NCBI GenBank assembly: GCA_013399015.1
Contig: VWZX01004909.1
Span: 333,336 to 397,335 of the forward strand
DNA from: Galbula dea
Taxonomy: Eukaryota > Chordata > Aves > Piciformes > Galbulidae
Length of the DNA stretch: 64,000 nt
Direction of reading: 5' to 3'
Shown here one piece after another: positions 1 to 12,726 of this stretch. A program made the translations under genes and the position numbers. How positions within the stretch are numbered: position 1 is the stretch's first letter; the number at the start of each line of letters is the position of its first letter. The notes below the pieces were generated by a model that did not search any database, was not told the DNA's origin, and saw only the letters and a program-made list of their open reading frames with translations.

Positions 1-280
1 AGGCTTCTCTTGGTGGTGTCAAGCAATAGAACATGAGCTGTTGGGAACAAACTGGAGCACAGGAAGTTCCATTTCAACATGAGGAAGAACTTCTTTGCCC
101 TGAGGGTGTTGGAGCCCTGGCCCAGGCTGCCTAGAGAGGTTGTGGAGTCTCCTTCTCTGGAGAGGTTCCAACCCCACCTGGACAAGTTACTCTAGGTAAC
201 CCTGCTTTAGGAGGGGGATTGAACTTAGGTGATCCCCAGAAGTCCCTTCCAACCTTAAGCATTCTGTGAGTCTGTGAGGT
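1..280 (+). repeat. CR1 LINE 3' fragment
   Basis: Shows the typical avian CR1 3' end in sense: GGCCCAGGCTGCC, TTGTGGAGTCTCCTTCTCTGG, the dinucleotide-rich tail TGATCCCCAGAAGTCCCTTCC, and the terminal short ATTCTGTGA-type repeats. It is truncated by the window start and lies in a DUSP22 intron. Confidence 0.9.
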
Positions 281-3200
281 ATGAACTAAAGCCAGGGTGT
301 CCCAGCCTTGCTTTTCCTCCTCTCCTCTAACCTCCCTGACTTGCCCTTGGGTTGAATGGTTGGAGCCATGGAGCAGAGCAAGTCTGGATTCCAAAGAGAA
401 ATCAAAACAGGCTTTGTCCAGAGGACTTGGATGGTGACCAACTCTTTCTTCTAGAGCTCACTGTTTATTTTGGGGAGAGGTGAGGGGGTTTCAGCCACAT
501 CCTGCTACCAAGTTGTGTAGAGAAACAAGTAGTTGAAAGAGGCCTGGGAGGTACGGAAGGAAACGCAGCAGTGCTGTTCTCTCACATCACAGCAATACTC
601 TGGCTCATGCTTTCAGGGGGTATTTTTAGAGGCTGTGTTTCTCATACCCTAGAAAGATTCCAGTGTGGCATTTGATGTCTGGTGATTTGCCTTTTCATTC
701 TGCTTTTCTGTTGTGATTCTAGGGGAAGAAGGGGGGATCCAACCCCCACCCCACCACACACCCCCACCCCTCAACTCACAACAGAAAAACCCCACCCCAA
801 AGCCTGCAATTTCAAGGCAGGTCTGTAATGAGGAGACAGATAACTGCTTTGTCATGGACAGCTTTTGTGGCATGAATACTTAATAAAATAGAATGAATTA
901 GTTAAATTAATAACAATAACATGGGGAAGAAAAACCCACCCCACCATCCTTTTGGGGAAGGAAAACAAATAGAAGTTTAGAGGGAAATGTTGAGCTGTTG
1001 TCCTCTGAATTGTTTGTTGGTCTTCTGAGATCTGCAGCCTTCCTGAAAACACTTGGAAACCTGCTTCATTTGTTAGCAGAGATGTGGGTTACTTGGGAAT
1101 GGGAATAGCAAGGGTGGCATTTGGGATGAGCATGAACTGATGTACACAGCTCGAGCCCTCCAAGAACCACCTCAGTGCTTAAGCTGTCTGGCACAGTCCC
1201 AAAGCTCTTAAAGCTTCAGTAAGAAGGCAGAAGATTTGCATGAGTATTGTTTCTGTTATGCTGCAGGCATCTAAAATACTTGCTTTGGTATCAGGTGGTT
1301 ACCAGCAAACCTCATTCCTTCTAATATTGAGACATTTGGTCACTTAAAATAAAACTTGATGAGTAACTGATTTTTCTTCTTTATTTTTTTTTTCTTTCCT
1401 TTCTACAGTCCAGGTCTTCAAGTACAATCAAGTCATGCTGCTCCCAAAGAGCAGTGTTGCTTTGCACAGCAATCTTCTGTCTTTGGTCAGGCTGGGAGGA
1501 TCTGACCCAGTCTTAACCTGGAGGTGGTTAGTTGTACAACCTGTGCCCTCTCCAAAGGGAGGGATAGCTGGGGAGCAGGGCAGGGAATGGGTCCCTCTGC
1601 AACATCTTGGTGTGTCCACCTTCTTCTTCCAAAAGAGGGGATTTCTGGTGGTTATCAGGGGAAAAAAAAAAAAAAACAACACCAAACCTAAAGCTGCCTC
1701 AAAGCAGCAGATCCTGGTGTTTTGTCAGTGATTGGTGACAGGCACAAGTGACCAGGTACCAGCAGGTTGGTCAGAGGCTTTGCTGCTACTTTGCAACTGC
1801 TGGCAGGTTGGTAAGGTCCAACTGACAGCCTTCACCCACCACATTTTGAGGCTGCAAACTCTTGTGTTCACTCACTTCAGCTCTGTTATGGTGAGGGGAA
1901 ACTTCTGGTGGCTTTATGTGTGTAAAGTACATTTATTCCTAGTAAACTTGCTTAGTGGAGCTCAGTTCCTCAGAGGCATGGCCTGCCAGGGAAATACAGC
2001 AGGGATTCCCCTGGCAATGTATTTCAAGAGCTTGCTTCTGCTCCCATGTTCTGTCTCCCAAGCAGTTGCTTTTGAAACTCAAGGTGCTTCCTAGGATTCT
2101 GAAAACTTCTTCTTGGGCCACTGACTTGTCCAGGAATGTCATCATCTATAGCATCTCTTGCTAAACAGTTGAATTCCATAGAGATCCAGTCTTCCCTTCC
2201 TATCCTGGTCCAGCTCATTGCCTTAGGTGACGTGTTTCTCCAGGACAGTAGTGCTGATGATGCAGAAGCCAGATAACCTCTTAAGACAAGACATTGAGGT
2301 GGATCTTTGTTGCATTTCCATTGCCACAGGAAGGAAACATCAAGGTGCTTCTTCCTATCTGGTTTGGATGCTTTCTTTTCAACCTCTCTGATATGGTAAA
2401 AGTCTACTAGCAAGGAAGGAATATGTAGATGTGGTAGCATAACTTTGCCCTCAGCTCAAGTTTGGGTTATCCACTGGCTAAGATGAGATAACTTACACCC
2501 TGCTGGTAGGGGCATGGGACTGGTTCCTTTTCCTGTGGTGTTTTCCCACTGTGAAGATGGTGCAGTGCAGGAACCAGCTTTAAGCTGGGAGATGTAGAAG
2601 CCAGATATGTCATAAATTGTCTTGAAGTAACTGTACAGTCCAACAAATAGGCTGCAAATCAGCACATTTGTCAAGTGCTTTCCTGTTACAGATGATAATC
2701 AACTGTTTTGTGGTTAGACTTGCCATTCTTCTTTGTGTCTGGCACTTGCCATGCAGCTAACTGGTCTTTGACCTCAGTTTTCATGTGAGTATGGTTTCTA
2801 CCATCCTTTGGAAAAGGAGTTGGGTGTCTGCTGGAGCCAGCAGAGACCATGATGCTGTGGGAGGAGGAGATTTCCCCTTTTCTCTGGCTTAAGGTGAGGA
2901 GGGGGCCATTGTTCTACAGAGCAGCACTAATTCAAAGCTTGGCTATTTCTCTTCTTGTTTTTGTGAATGCCTGTTAAACACCTGACAGTGCTGCAGCAGT
3001 AAGAAGGAAGGGAGAGTAAAACTTGCTTGGAGTTCACTGCTAGCTGTATTTAGTGCCTTGTGAAGGTGTTAGGATGTTCATTCACAGATTAGTTTTCAAA
3101 CCAGAGCTTTGGAGTGTTTAACCAAACCTTGTGCTAGACCATTGAAGTGAAGTCCCTGGTGCTGACCAGATTGTCTAGAGAGAAAGAGAAAAGATGGGGG

Positions 3201-4953
3201 GTGTATGAGAAGGTTGAGATGTTGTCAGTCCAGGCCTGACCAAGTTTCATCTGGTTGAATCTGTTCCATCTCAGATAAGTGCAGTAACATCTCCTCTGCA
3301 CGCACAGCTCAACAGCTTGTTTTGTCCTCTAAGTTCATGGACATGAAGCTCCTTGTGCCCCACAGCAGAGCTGAGCTCCAGGATTTGCTAGAACTCAGCC
3401 AGTGGAAAGGTTTTGGAGTAGCAGTCTGAGTGGAAATGCATTTGTAAGGCTTTCTCTCTCCTTTTCCTCACTTATCTCACAGCCTACATCAATTTCTTGA
3501 GAAACATAACATCCTAAAGCTGGGGATTGCATCATGCCTTGAGATACTCCACACCGGGCAGTCAAGTCTCTTCCATCTGTTTTCTATGTGCTGTATCCAG
3601 TCATGCAAGAGCAAGCCTTGTACAGGCAGTCCTGGGCTTTGAGATGGCTCTTTTGGGATATTTCAGCTCAGACATAATTGCCTTTGCAAGATCCACAGGC
3701 ACTGGCACTCTCTGCCACCACTGTCATCCTCCTCCAGGTCTTGAACACTTGTAGCATCGGCAGCTGCCCTGTTGGGCAGGAAGGGAAGCTTCCTTTTATG
3801 TGGGTATTCCTGATTTTTGTGTGGCTGCTGGTGCTAGGCTGAGGTTTGTTTTTCTTTTAGCCTTGTGGTATAATATTCACCCTGAGAGGGGAAACATCTT
3901 GAATCCAGGACATTGTGTTTCGTGGGTGTTGAGCACAGCGTGCTTTGGGGTTTGTCTTTGCCAAGAAGCCTGGTACTGACTTAGCCCTTAGGAAGCTGTT
4001 TCCTTTGTGTTGTATGCTTTGTGATCTTAAATTGCAAGAGCACTCAAAGGCCCTGCTGAACTCCACATTCTCTTGAGCTAAGAGATGCTGCTGGTACCTA
4101 CTGTGAGTTGCAGGCAGCTCCAAAGGCTTTGCAGTCTGAAAGGCAGAGGCAGGAGGAGCAGTTTGGGACTGGGATGCAAAGAGGTGATGCTGCAGATTGA
4201 CTGAGGTGATTTACTTCCCTTCTGCCTCTCTTAAAATGAAGAGGTTTGTGTCAAGGGTCACAAGAGTAGAAACCTTAAGGTTTGTGATCAGAGTCTTGAT
4301 CTTCTCTGCATTTTCTTCTTCTCTGCTTTAGGCAAGGGAAGCATGAGGCAGGGGTTGGCTGGCACTCTGAGAAAGGGCAGGCAGAAGAGATCCTGCAGTC
4401 TGAAGGGAGGAGGCTGAAGAAAACGGGGCACGGATTGAGAAATCTGTCATAGCAGGGGCAAAAGGGAGAGGTTTCATGTTGCAAAGAAGTAAGTCATCAC
4501 TTTTAGATGTCCTAACACACAGTTTGGAGGAGGAGGTGAGGTGGAAGTTCAGTTTGGGTCGTGGAGATGCCTCTTTTCAAGAGACAGTGTTCATGTCACC
4601 GTGCTGAGTTTCATCTGACATGGGAGCATGTGCAAGGAGCTGTGAGGTCCAGTTACCAGTTTAAAGAGGAGTAAGAGACAAACTGAAAGCAGACTTGACA
4701 GTCATCAGAATAAAACGTTTGTTGATGTTGATGGCCCTGTGGTGCCTAAGATACCAGTTTCTTCTTCAGGTGGGAGCGGAGGATGACTCCTGCCAGCGAG
4801 TGTTGTGTTGACTGCTGCCTTGTAAGGCCTGTGCTCAGTTCTAAACTCTAGAAACAGCATGAAGAGAGCTTTCAGATAGGTTTCTCTCTTTCCAAGTAGT
4901 GATTTTACTAAATAGAGCACTTTCTTTATTCCCCTTCTGCTTCTCTTTTTCAG
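281..4953 (+). other. DUSP22 intron, no recognised gene
   Basis: I see no exon of DUSP22 or any other known gene here. Contents are ordinary intronic sequence with a C-rich stretch near 741-775, an A14 run near 1662-1675 and a T-rich stretch near 1382-1395. The preceding DUSP22 exon should end two bases into a Leu codon (phase 2), and no match was found. Confidence 0.6.
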
Positions 4954-5028
4954 GGCAAGGCACTTCAGAGAGAGCATCAAATTCATCCACGAGTGCCGGC
5001 TGGCAGGGGAGGGCTGCCTGGTTCATTG
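4954..5028 (+). CDS. DUSP22: DUSP22 coding exon (ARHFRESIKFIHECR region)
   Basis: 75 nt exon after a pyrimidine-rich tract ending in CAG and before GTACGT. It carries 1 nt of a codon, 24 codons ending in CLVH, and the first two bases (TG) of the catalytic Cys codon. The helix preceding the P-loop matches the DUSP22 family closely. Confidence 0.93.
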
Positions 5029-8000
5029 GTACGTACACCCCTGTTCTCAAACCACCTCCTGAAGCGTCTCTCTCCCTCTTGATCATGGCTGTTCCTCATT
5101 TTCATGAGAGGTTAGGTGCTCCACTCCACTTTACAGCAAAGGCCTCTGGGACTGCAGTGCCTCCTTTATATGAAGAGCCCCAGAAGATCTGCAAGTGCTA
5201 TTAAAGCCTCATGCTAAGGGCTTGAGAGTCCCAGGGGTGAGCAGTGCCTGCAGAGAGAGGGAGACCAAGAGATTCTTCTTGACCTTCTCTTCTTATCAAA
5301 CCTTTCTGTAGGATCAATTGGGCTGGAGAGTTATTGACTAGAAATGTATTCTTTATTTCTCATTTTTAATCACTGTATTTCTGAACATGATTTTCATGAT
5401 CCTGATACTCTGAGAAGTTTCTATAACAGCTATTTTGGTGACTTCAGAGTTGCCAAATAAACCCAACCCAAACCCCTTCTTCTGAACAGAAATTTATACT
5501 TTCTTTCCTCTTTTTTTATTTTAAACTACTGAAGCATTCAAATGTAGCATTTATTAACAGTGAGTCTCTGATTGGAGAGATGCTCCTGGGGGTGTAGAGA
5601 AGAGAAAAGGAAATCCCACCCTGGGGTTTTTTTCTTGCCCTCTGCTACTGGTTGTAGTCTTTGTGCTGTATGTCCAAGTGGCACATCTGAGTCTATATCT
5701 GGAATCAGAGTCATCTCAGGATTTGAACACTGGACTTGTACACAGGCCCTGAGCAGAGGTGTTTGCTACTGACTCATGATAGGGCTGGGCATGAGCCTCC
5801 AAGTATGTAAAAGAGGGATTCAGTTCTCTGAATTCTGGTAAGAGCTTGAAAAAAACCAGCACTTTCAAAAGCATGAAATGTTCTGGAAATGCCAAGTGAA
5901 AGAACCTGGTACAAATGTAACTCAGACCTTTTTTTTGCTCACAGTAATAAGAGTTAGGAGGTTCTTGTCCAGCACTGTCAAACCAGTGGTAAGGAATGAT
6001 TCTTACTTTATCCCAGTGCTTCACGTGGGGAAACTGGAGTCTCGAGAGGTGAAATTGCACAGTGCATGGATAGCAGGCAGAGAAGAGCTGAGGCACTTGG
6101 GCATATGTATTTGAGGAGTTAAAGTTCATTTCAGCCCCATGAAACTGAAGCCTTTGCTGATGGTGGAGAGGGAATGGTTTTATTTCACTGCTCTGGTCTA
6201 CCCAGGCAGAAGAAAGCAGGTGACTGACTTCTAGCTTATGAGAAACCAAATCTCACTCAGAACATGTGCACTGTCCCCTGGTTTTGTGAAGACTCATTTC
6301 TTCCTTGCCAGTTTCCTAGGATTTACCACTTAGAACCCACCTCCTCAGTTCTTGTCACAGATTTGTTCTGATGCGTTTCATCAGAAAGATGAAAGAGCAG
6401 CACCCAACCCTTTTACCCCAAACCTTGTGATGTTTCTCGCTGGTGGCAAGATCCATAGCAGCCTGCTGTGACCGTGGGCAATGATGCTTCTGACTGGGGC
6501 AGATGATGTACAGCATTACTTCAGTTGATTGCACCTCCTCTTTTTCCTCCCTCTGCAGCCTTGCAGGTGTCTCCAGGAGTGTAACACTGGTGGTTGCCTA
6601 TATCATGACCATCACAGACTTTGGGTGGGAAGATGCCCTGTCTGTTGTCCGTGCAGCACGATCCTGTGCCAATCCCAACATGGGCTTCCAGAGGCAGCTC
6701 CAGGACTTTGAAAAACACGATGTTGATCAGGTAGATGAGCTGCAGACAACCCCAAGTCTCAGACCATCAGCTCCTTCTCAGCATTTTGAGGCCTTGGGTG
6801 GTTTATCTCACTCCCTGTTTTTGGCTTGGAGGAAGTGGCTGTTCTACCGGGGAGGTGCAGCTAGAACTGAAGGTGTCAGGGAATGCTGAATGGGAGAAGA
6901 CATGAAGCACAACATCTAAACACCTCCTGCTCTCCATCCAGTGGTTACTTCCTGGGTGCTAAGGCATAGTACAAGACTGACACCTTTAGAGGGGTAAAAA
7001 GTAGAGAATGAGTTGCTCAGAACATAGCAGAAAGACCAACCCTTTAAGTACCAGTTGCACAAAAATAGAGGGTTTCCCCCCCCATTTATGTGGAATAGTA
7101 AGCAGGAAAGAAATGATGATCAGAAATCTTTGCTATCCAGGAGTTAAACTAGGTTCTCATTATGACTTGCATGTTGTGTTGCCCCCACCTTTGGTGGCTG
7201 AGGCTTGGTAAGTTTTGTGCTGTGTAGAACCATCTCCAACCTGACCCTTTTCTTCTTCTTAGCCTGTGAAGGCCTTGTAAGACTAGGAGCATGGAGGGAA
7301 CAGCAAGACTGCAAAGTGGTTTTTGTGACACAAATCAGTTCCTTACCCCTAAAAAGAACCTTCCCACGCAAAAGACCTGCACCCCGTGGGTGATCAGTGA
7401 CTTCCACTTCTGTTAGCAGCCTACTCTGGCTCTCCTCTCCTTTTTCCGTTGCTCAGCATGTTGCTGTTCTCTGGGCTTTTGTCTCTCTTGTGCTTATTAA
7501 AAATCAACAACAGAGGCAAACCAGAATCAGAGAAACAAAATAAGATGAGGCAGAGGCTGATGTGTGTGTTTTGGTTTGTTTAATGTTCAGTCTGCTGCAG
7601 AAAGCTCAGAGTTTAGAAATGAACCATTTGTTTTGCATGATGCAGCTTGCAACTCCAAATATTTGTGTTGGGTTTTGTTGTTGTTTTCTTAACACCTAAC
7701 TGAATGTTTCCTGGATCGTTTGGAGCCTGGTGTCAATGGTAGAGCAACTGATTTTTAAGAGACCAAAGTCAGAGGGGGACTTTCCAGGCTTGTCTCCTTC
7801 CTCTCTTACAGTCATTTCTACTCTAATTGGTCTGGGCTAACAGCAATGACAATTAAGGCTCTATGCAAATAGCCTGATAAAGACAGTAACGTCTCTCTTT
7901 TGTTTCATCCACCTTGGACTGAACATTCTGCCTCTTTTCAACTGCAGGGGGGGAAGGCAGTAGGTTGCCAAAAAAAAAACCAACCCTCTCCACCTGTAGT

Positions 8001-9246
8001 CCCTGGCTGGGCTGTAGTTTCCTATGGTCTCTTCAGAGCCAACCACATCCTTCGCAGGTGTCTCTCTGCACACCTGATTTGGTGGGATGGTGCCATCTGC
8101 CAAGGGCGTCAGCTTGGTTCTGATTTCAGGGTGGCTTGTTGTGCCACCATAGGGTGCTGTCCTCTGGGGTTTCTTTCACTGGGGTCCTTTAGGGCTTGGG
8201 CTTAGAAGCAGAGATTTAGTCACTGAGGTCACAAGATGGTTTGCACCAATGCCAAACTCACACGTGGTCGCCTGAAGCTTTGGGTTTGAGTCGGGACCTT
8301 AGGAATGGAAGTAACTGTGGGGAGGTCCTGTCTCCCCCTGTCCTAGTAAGTGATCTTTGTGGAGAAATGCTATCCATGAGCCCCAAACAGAACAAAAAGG
8401 TAAAGCTTGGAAAAATTAATATGATCCTCACTGGGGTAGAACAGTTGGGGTCTGGGTCTGCTTGCTGTTTCTGCAGGGATCAGGAAAGACTGAGTGTACT
8501 CAGCGTCTTCAGCTGGAAAAGAAATTACTTGAGGAGGATGTGATAAAGGTCTGTAAAGTTGAGTGGGATAGAAGAGGTGAACAGGGGTGATTTCCACTCT
8601 TCCCAGTCAGGTGGGATGGAGCTATCAGCTGGCAGGTCCCAGTCAAGGAAAAAAGGCTGTGCAATATGTACTAGATAGAGCTAGTTGGCATCTGGGTATC
8701 TTGTGGCACAAGTTTGTGGATTCCAAAAGCAGTCTCGTGGCAGAAAAATTCACTGGTTGCTGTCAAGCACACAGACACTGCCTCAGCCTCTGAAAGTGTC
8801 TGAGCTGAAATTTGCTGGAAGCTGAGAATGTGAGCAGGGAGAAGGTCCCAGCATTAGTGTCCTGCCACTGCCTGATGCTTTGCTTGGCATTTAACTTTAG
8901 CTACTCTTGTACCAGGAAACAGAGCTGGGCTGATCTTCTTCAGCTAGACCTGCTACATCAGTCAGTCATGTCAGTAACATACAGGGTCCTATTCTAGAGC
9001 TTTTAAAGACTTTTATGCTGTTGTTTCATCATCCTCTATATGTATGTTCAATTTCTGCAGTTCAGGCAGTGGCTGAAAGAAGAATATGGGGAAAACTCTT
9101 CTCAGGACCTGCAAGAAGCCAAAACACTTCTGAGCAAATACAAAGAGCAGGCAGAGTTGCAGCAGAATACTGGAGGAAGACAGTGGAACAACAACTTCTC
9201 ATCTGTGCCCTCTCTCTCATACAGCAACTACACAACAGAGACTTAA
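4954..9246 (+). CDS. DUSP22: DUSP22 (JSP-1/JKAP), dual-specificity phosphatase, 3' coding part (three exons with introns)
   Basis: Small cytoplasmic dual-specificity protein phosphatase; in mammals it modulates JNK signalling and dampens T-cell receptor signalling. Coding exons are 4954-5028, 6559-6730 and 9061-9246, all with AG/GT borders and matching phases. The split codon TG|C joining the first two gives the catalytic cysteine of the HCxxGxxR loop (HCLAGVSRS). Then come the conserved FGWEDAL and NPNMGFQRQL stretches, and the C-terminus ends in NYTTET, as in the long mammalian isoform. The visible part corresponds roughly to the last two thirds of the ~205-residue protein. The N-terminal exons, with the N-myristoylation signal and the general-acid Asp loop, are not seen and presumably lie before the window. 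IRF4 follows on the same strand, as in human 6p25.3. Family and gene identity are secure; function is inferred from orthologues. Confidence 0.95.
5029..6558 (+). other. DUSP22 intron
   Basis: Intron between the exon ending in TG and the P-loop exon. Its donor GTACGT and acceptor CTCTGCAG are clear. No other feature was recognised. Confidence 0.8.
6559..6730 (+). CDS. DUSP22: DUSP22 coding exon with phosphatase P-loop
   Basis: 172 nt exon starting with the last base of the Cys codon and LAGVSRS, so the active-site loop is completed across the splice junction. It continues through TDFGWEDAL and QRQLQDFEKHDVDQ. The acceptor is CTCTGCAG and the donor GTAGAT, ending in phase 0. Confidence 0.95.
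6731..9060 (+). other. DUSP22 intron
   Basis: Intron before the terminal coding exon. The only motif noted is a perfect 10-bp NF-kappaB-type site at 7776-7785. Nothing else was recognised. Confidence 0.8.
7776..7785 (+). promoter_or_regulatory. kappaB-type motif GGGACTTTCC in DUSP22 intron
   Basis: Exact match to the classical immunoglobulin kappa-enhancer NF-kappaB site. It sits about 8.5 kb upstream of the IRF4 promoter. The match is visible; function is speculation. Confidence 0.2.
9061..9246 (+). CDS. DUSP22: DUSP22 terminal coding exon
   Basis: Starts in phase 0 with FRQWLKEEYGE after TTTCTGCAG and runs 61 codons to TAA at 9244-9246. The tail (LSKYKEQ ... SYSNYTTET) matches the long mammalian DUSP22 isoform rather than the short alternative C-terminus. 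Confidence 0.94.
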   Translation, partial: FRQWLKEEYGENSSQDLQEAKTLLSKYKEQAELQQNTGGRQWNNNFSSVPSLSYSNYTTET

Positions 9247-11239
9247 TTTTAGGAGGTTGATGTTTGCTTTGTGTTTTTTCTTTCTGCCTTTGAACAACAT
9301 TTGCCATAATTTCCATCCCATCTTCAAGACTCTCTGCCGTAATCATGCAAACCCTTGATTTGTGGAAAGCTTCTGGGTGCAAATACTACATGATGTGTGT
9401 GTGTCTGAGTGTGTGTCACACAGTCTGATTAATGTGGGCAGGATCAAGCTCTCTGTATGCCCAGAGATGTGATCCTGTGGCTGAGCCAGCCACAGCCTTT
9501 AATCCCTTATGCCCCCGTGGCCTGGCATTTGCTGTGAGGTTAGCTCGACTCCTTTTGTTGTAAGCTAGCAAAGGGCTACAAGAGGTGAAGTCTGGTGATT
9601 CAAGCTGTGGCAGTTTGACATCTCCAAGCTATGATCTTATTGCACCTGAAGAAAGGAACTCAAGACAGGTCTGTGTCTCTGCTGCTCCTGTTCACAGTCC
9701 AGTTCCATGGAGGTGGCCTTGAATTCAAATGCTAGGCTGCAAACTAGAGCAGGTGAGAGAGGGTGACATGTCCTTTCCTACCAACAGTAGCATCAAGGGA
9801 GAGAAGTGTGACAGACAGCTCTGACTAATAACATCTTCAACTGCCACCGTCGTGCTTGCTTCAGTGCACGTGAGCCAGAGCTGTCGGTAGAACGGCCGCA
9901 GACAAGAGCGCCGAGGCTGTTCTCGCAGCTCAGCTGGTGTGCAGTGATTGAAGCCTTGGTTGTGCATCTGGTCCTCCCTCCCATCACAAGCTTCTCTGGA
10001 GAGCAGTTGATCAGGTCTCCAGTGCTGCAGATCTTTCCTTCCCTGTGGAACACGTGCCTCTTCACCACACCCCTGCACACATGCTGATAACCTGTCTCCA
10101 AAGAATGGGCTTGGTGTGAGTGTGAGCACTTGCTGCTTTTGCTTGTGCTGTGGTTTGCTCTTTGACTTCAGCTACCTCAGAAATGCTGTCCTTGTCCTTG
10201 GTTTTGTGTGTGTGTGTGCCACCTGGAAAATTGCCTTGAGTAATCTGAATCTGGCACTGAGTGAAGCAAGCAGGTGAGTGTGTGCCTGAGGAGTGTGTGT
10301 GTGTCTGTGTTTGAGGAGTTTGTTTTCTGTTAAGAATGGCCCTGGCTGGCTGAAAAATGGAGTTGTCTGAATTCAGCTTTCTGCCATTTTCAAGCCACTC
10401 TCTCCCTCTTGTGCTGGGATCAGGTTGGTAGGAGTGCATCTGTAACATGTATCTCAAACTAGGTTAAACCTTCAGGGCCATGCTCTGCTCTTGGTGATGC
10501 TGTATGCGTGTCTGGAATGGAGCCATTGCCTGACTCAAGGCTCTGCTCACAGCAGAACCACCAGGGCTGCTGGGCAGTGTCTTCAGTTCTGATTGTATAA
10601 TGGGTGGCACTGATGCCAAGATCGTGGTTTCTTGCCTTTGACTAAGTCTTTGACTTGTTTTTCTTGAAGATTCCAGAAAATAAGAAACACCTCCCAGACA
10701 GCCAGGGTAGAAAAACCAACCCCAACACCTCCCCCCTTTTTTGTTTGTTTAAAGGTGGTTTGTTTGTTAAAAGCTGAGCACTGAGGGAGAAGCAGTCAGC
10801 ATACCACAGAGGCTGTTGTCTCTCTCTGTTTCCTCAGGGCTCTGACCTCTCTGATCCCTTCACAGGATTCCTCTTCGTGGGATTTCCTGCCTGTGTTGGG
10901 GGCAGTGAAGTCTTGGCATGGGAGCAAGCCTTTTGGGGCCAAGCGATAGATACCTGTTGTTAAGTAGCTTCCAAAAAATCCATGTTATGGCTTGTGAATG
11001 ATGGATATTGCATATCAGTAATTGCCAAAAAGGGAATGGGGTGGAACTGACCTGTTCCATCTGAGTCCAAACCTGCATCAGGGTTCTCATTGCACTAAGT
11101 GCTTTGTGCACTGAACAAGAGCAGAGTAATCGTATCTGTGTCCCAGTAAGGGATGCTGTTGGATTTGGGAAAGGTGCTGGAATTGATGTTGTTTTCAAGC
11201 TTGTAGCTAAATGAACCACTGCTTAATCTGTTATATCCA

Positions 11240-11410
11240 GGAACTTCTCTGGGCTTGCCTGCTAAGAGGGAGGTGCTGGAGGCACAGTCTCTGGAGGGGT
11301 TTAAAAAGCTTCTAGATGTAGTACTTAGGGACTTGGCTTAGTCATAGGGGCCTGTTTTCAGATGACAGTGATAGGTTGATGGTTGGACCTTGATGATCTT
11401 GGAGCTCTTC
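11240..11410 (+). repeat. CR1 LINE 3' fragment, degenerate
   Basis: Recognised by the order GGAGGGGTTTAAAAAGC, AGATGTAGTACTTAGGGAC, GATAGGTTGATGGTTGGAC and GATGATCTTGGAG. It lies inside the presumed DUSP22 3'UTR. Confidence 0.75.
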
Positions 11411-12720
11411 TTGAAGATGCTGATCCACAGACATGGATGTATTTGGGAATTGCAGCAGAGCAGTGCCCACCTTGACAGTGCCCTCCTGTGCTCTTGAGGG
11501 TGACTGGGAAACGCTTGCTGTGGTAACAGGGTTTGACTGGCAATTCTCTCTCCTGTTCTGACAAATACAGGGCAGAATGGGAGACATCTGTTAATATTTG
11601 GGTGTCCAACATTGTTCTCTGTGGATTTGGTTAATTTTTTATCATTTTAATTGTTTGGTTATCCCCAAAAGTCAGTCCTACAAACTGGGGGTGGGGGGGT
11701 GGTGTTTAGCACTAAATTGGGCTTTAGGGCTATACCTCCATGTCCATGTGTGTTAGGCTCAGAAGCAGATACAGGGTAAAGCAGGAGGACAGAGGCCTCC
11801 TTGTCAGCAAGTGGAAATGCTTCTCTCTCTCTTTAAAAGACAGCAGAGGTATTTTTTGCAGTCTTTTGCTTCTACATCTTGTTTAGTTTCTGTTTGTACT
11901 GCAGACTATGTTGAGGAGTGGTAAAAGAGCAAGAGCAGTCTTAGGAAGAGTTGAGTCTGCTCTGTCCCATCAGAGCAGAATGATTGTTTACTCCTTCCTT
12001 ACCATGAGGTGCAGAAGAGAGAGTAGCTACAATTCTCACTTCTGACCTCTTGGAGCAGGAGAGGAGCTACCAGAGGCTGATAATGTGCTGTGGTTTGTCT
12101 TCCAGCCATTCTCTCAGTGGCAGTCTGTAGGACTTTCCAGCTCTATGGAACATGCCTCAATTCCAGTCCCACCTCTTCATAGTTCATAGATTCATTCACT
12201 TATTTTTGCTTCTGTACTTCAAAGCACTGTGTCCTCATTTTGATGTTCACTGGAAAATGTATAGAGTTCATAAGACCTTATTGGATATCTGGATTTGAAA
12301 TGTATGATGGATTTTTTTGTTCTCCTTGGGGAAGGGGGGGGAGTTAAACTTGATATCCATGTCTGATTATAAGCAAAATGTTTAGTGTTATACAATGTAG
12401 GTAATGGGTAAATGCATTAGTATTTATGACTGGTTTTGAAGCTGGAAAAAGTTGCTTCCTTACCCTTTGTGGCTGAGTGGGAAGATGTGGCTCATCATGG
12501 CTCTAGTTTTGACACAGGACAGGAATAACACTGGTTACTCTTGTGGCCAGTGCCTAGAAAGAAGCAGTGAAAAGTTAGAGGAGTGACTTGAGCTAACTGA
12601 AAAACTCTGAACCTGGTAAGCTTCTGGATTTCTCTGTCTTCCTCTTGCTGGGCATCTTAGCAAAGCCTTGATTGCTTTTTCCAAATGTTTGTATTGAATA
12701 CATTCTACAGTTTTTTTATA

Positions 12721-12726
12721 AATAAA
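12721..12726 (+). terminator. DUSP22: Poly(A) signal AATAAA, probable DUSP22 3' end
   Basis: Canonical hexamer in an AT-rich context about 3.5 kb after the DUSP22 stop and on the same strand. Confidence 0.5.
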
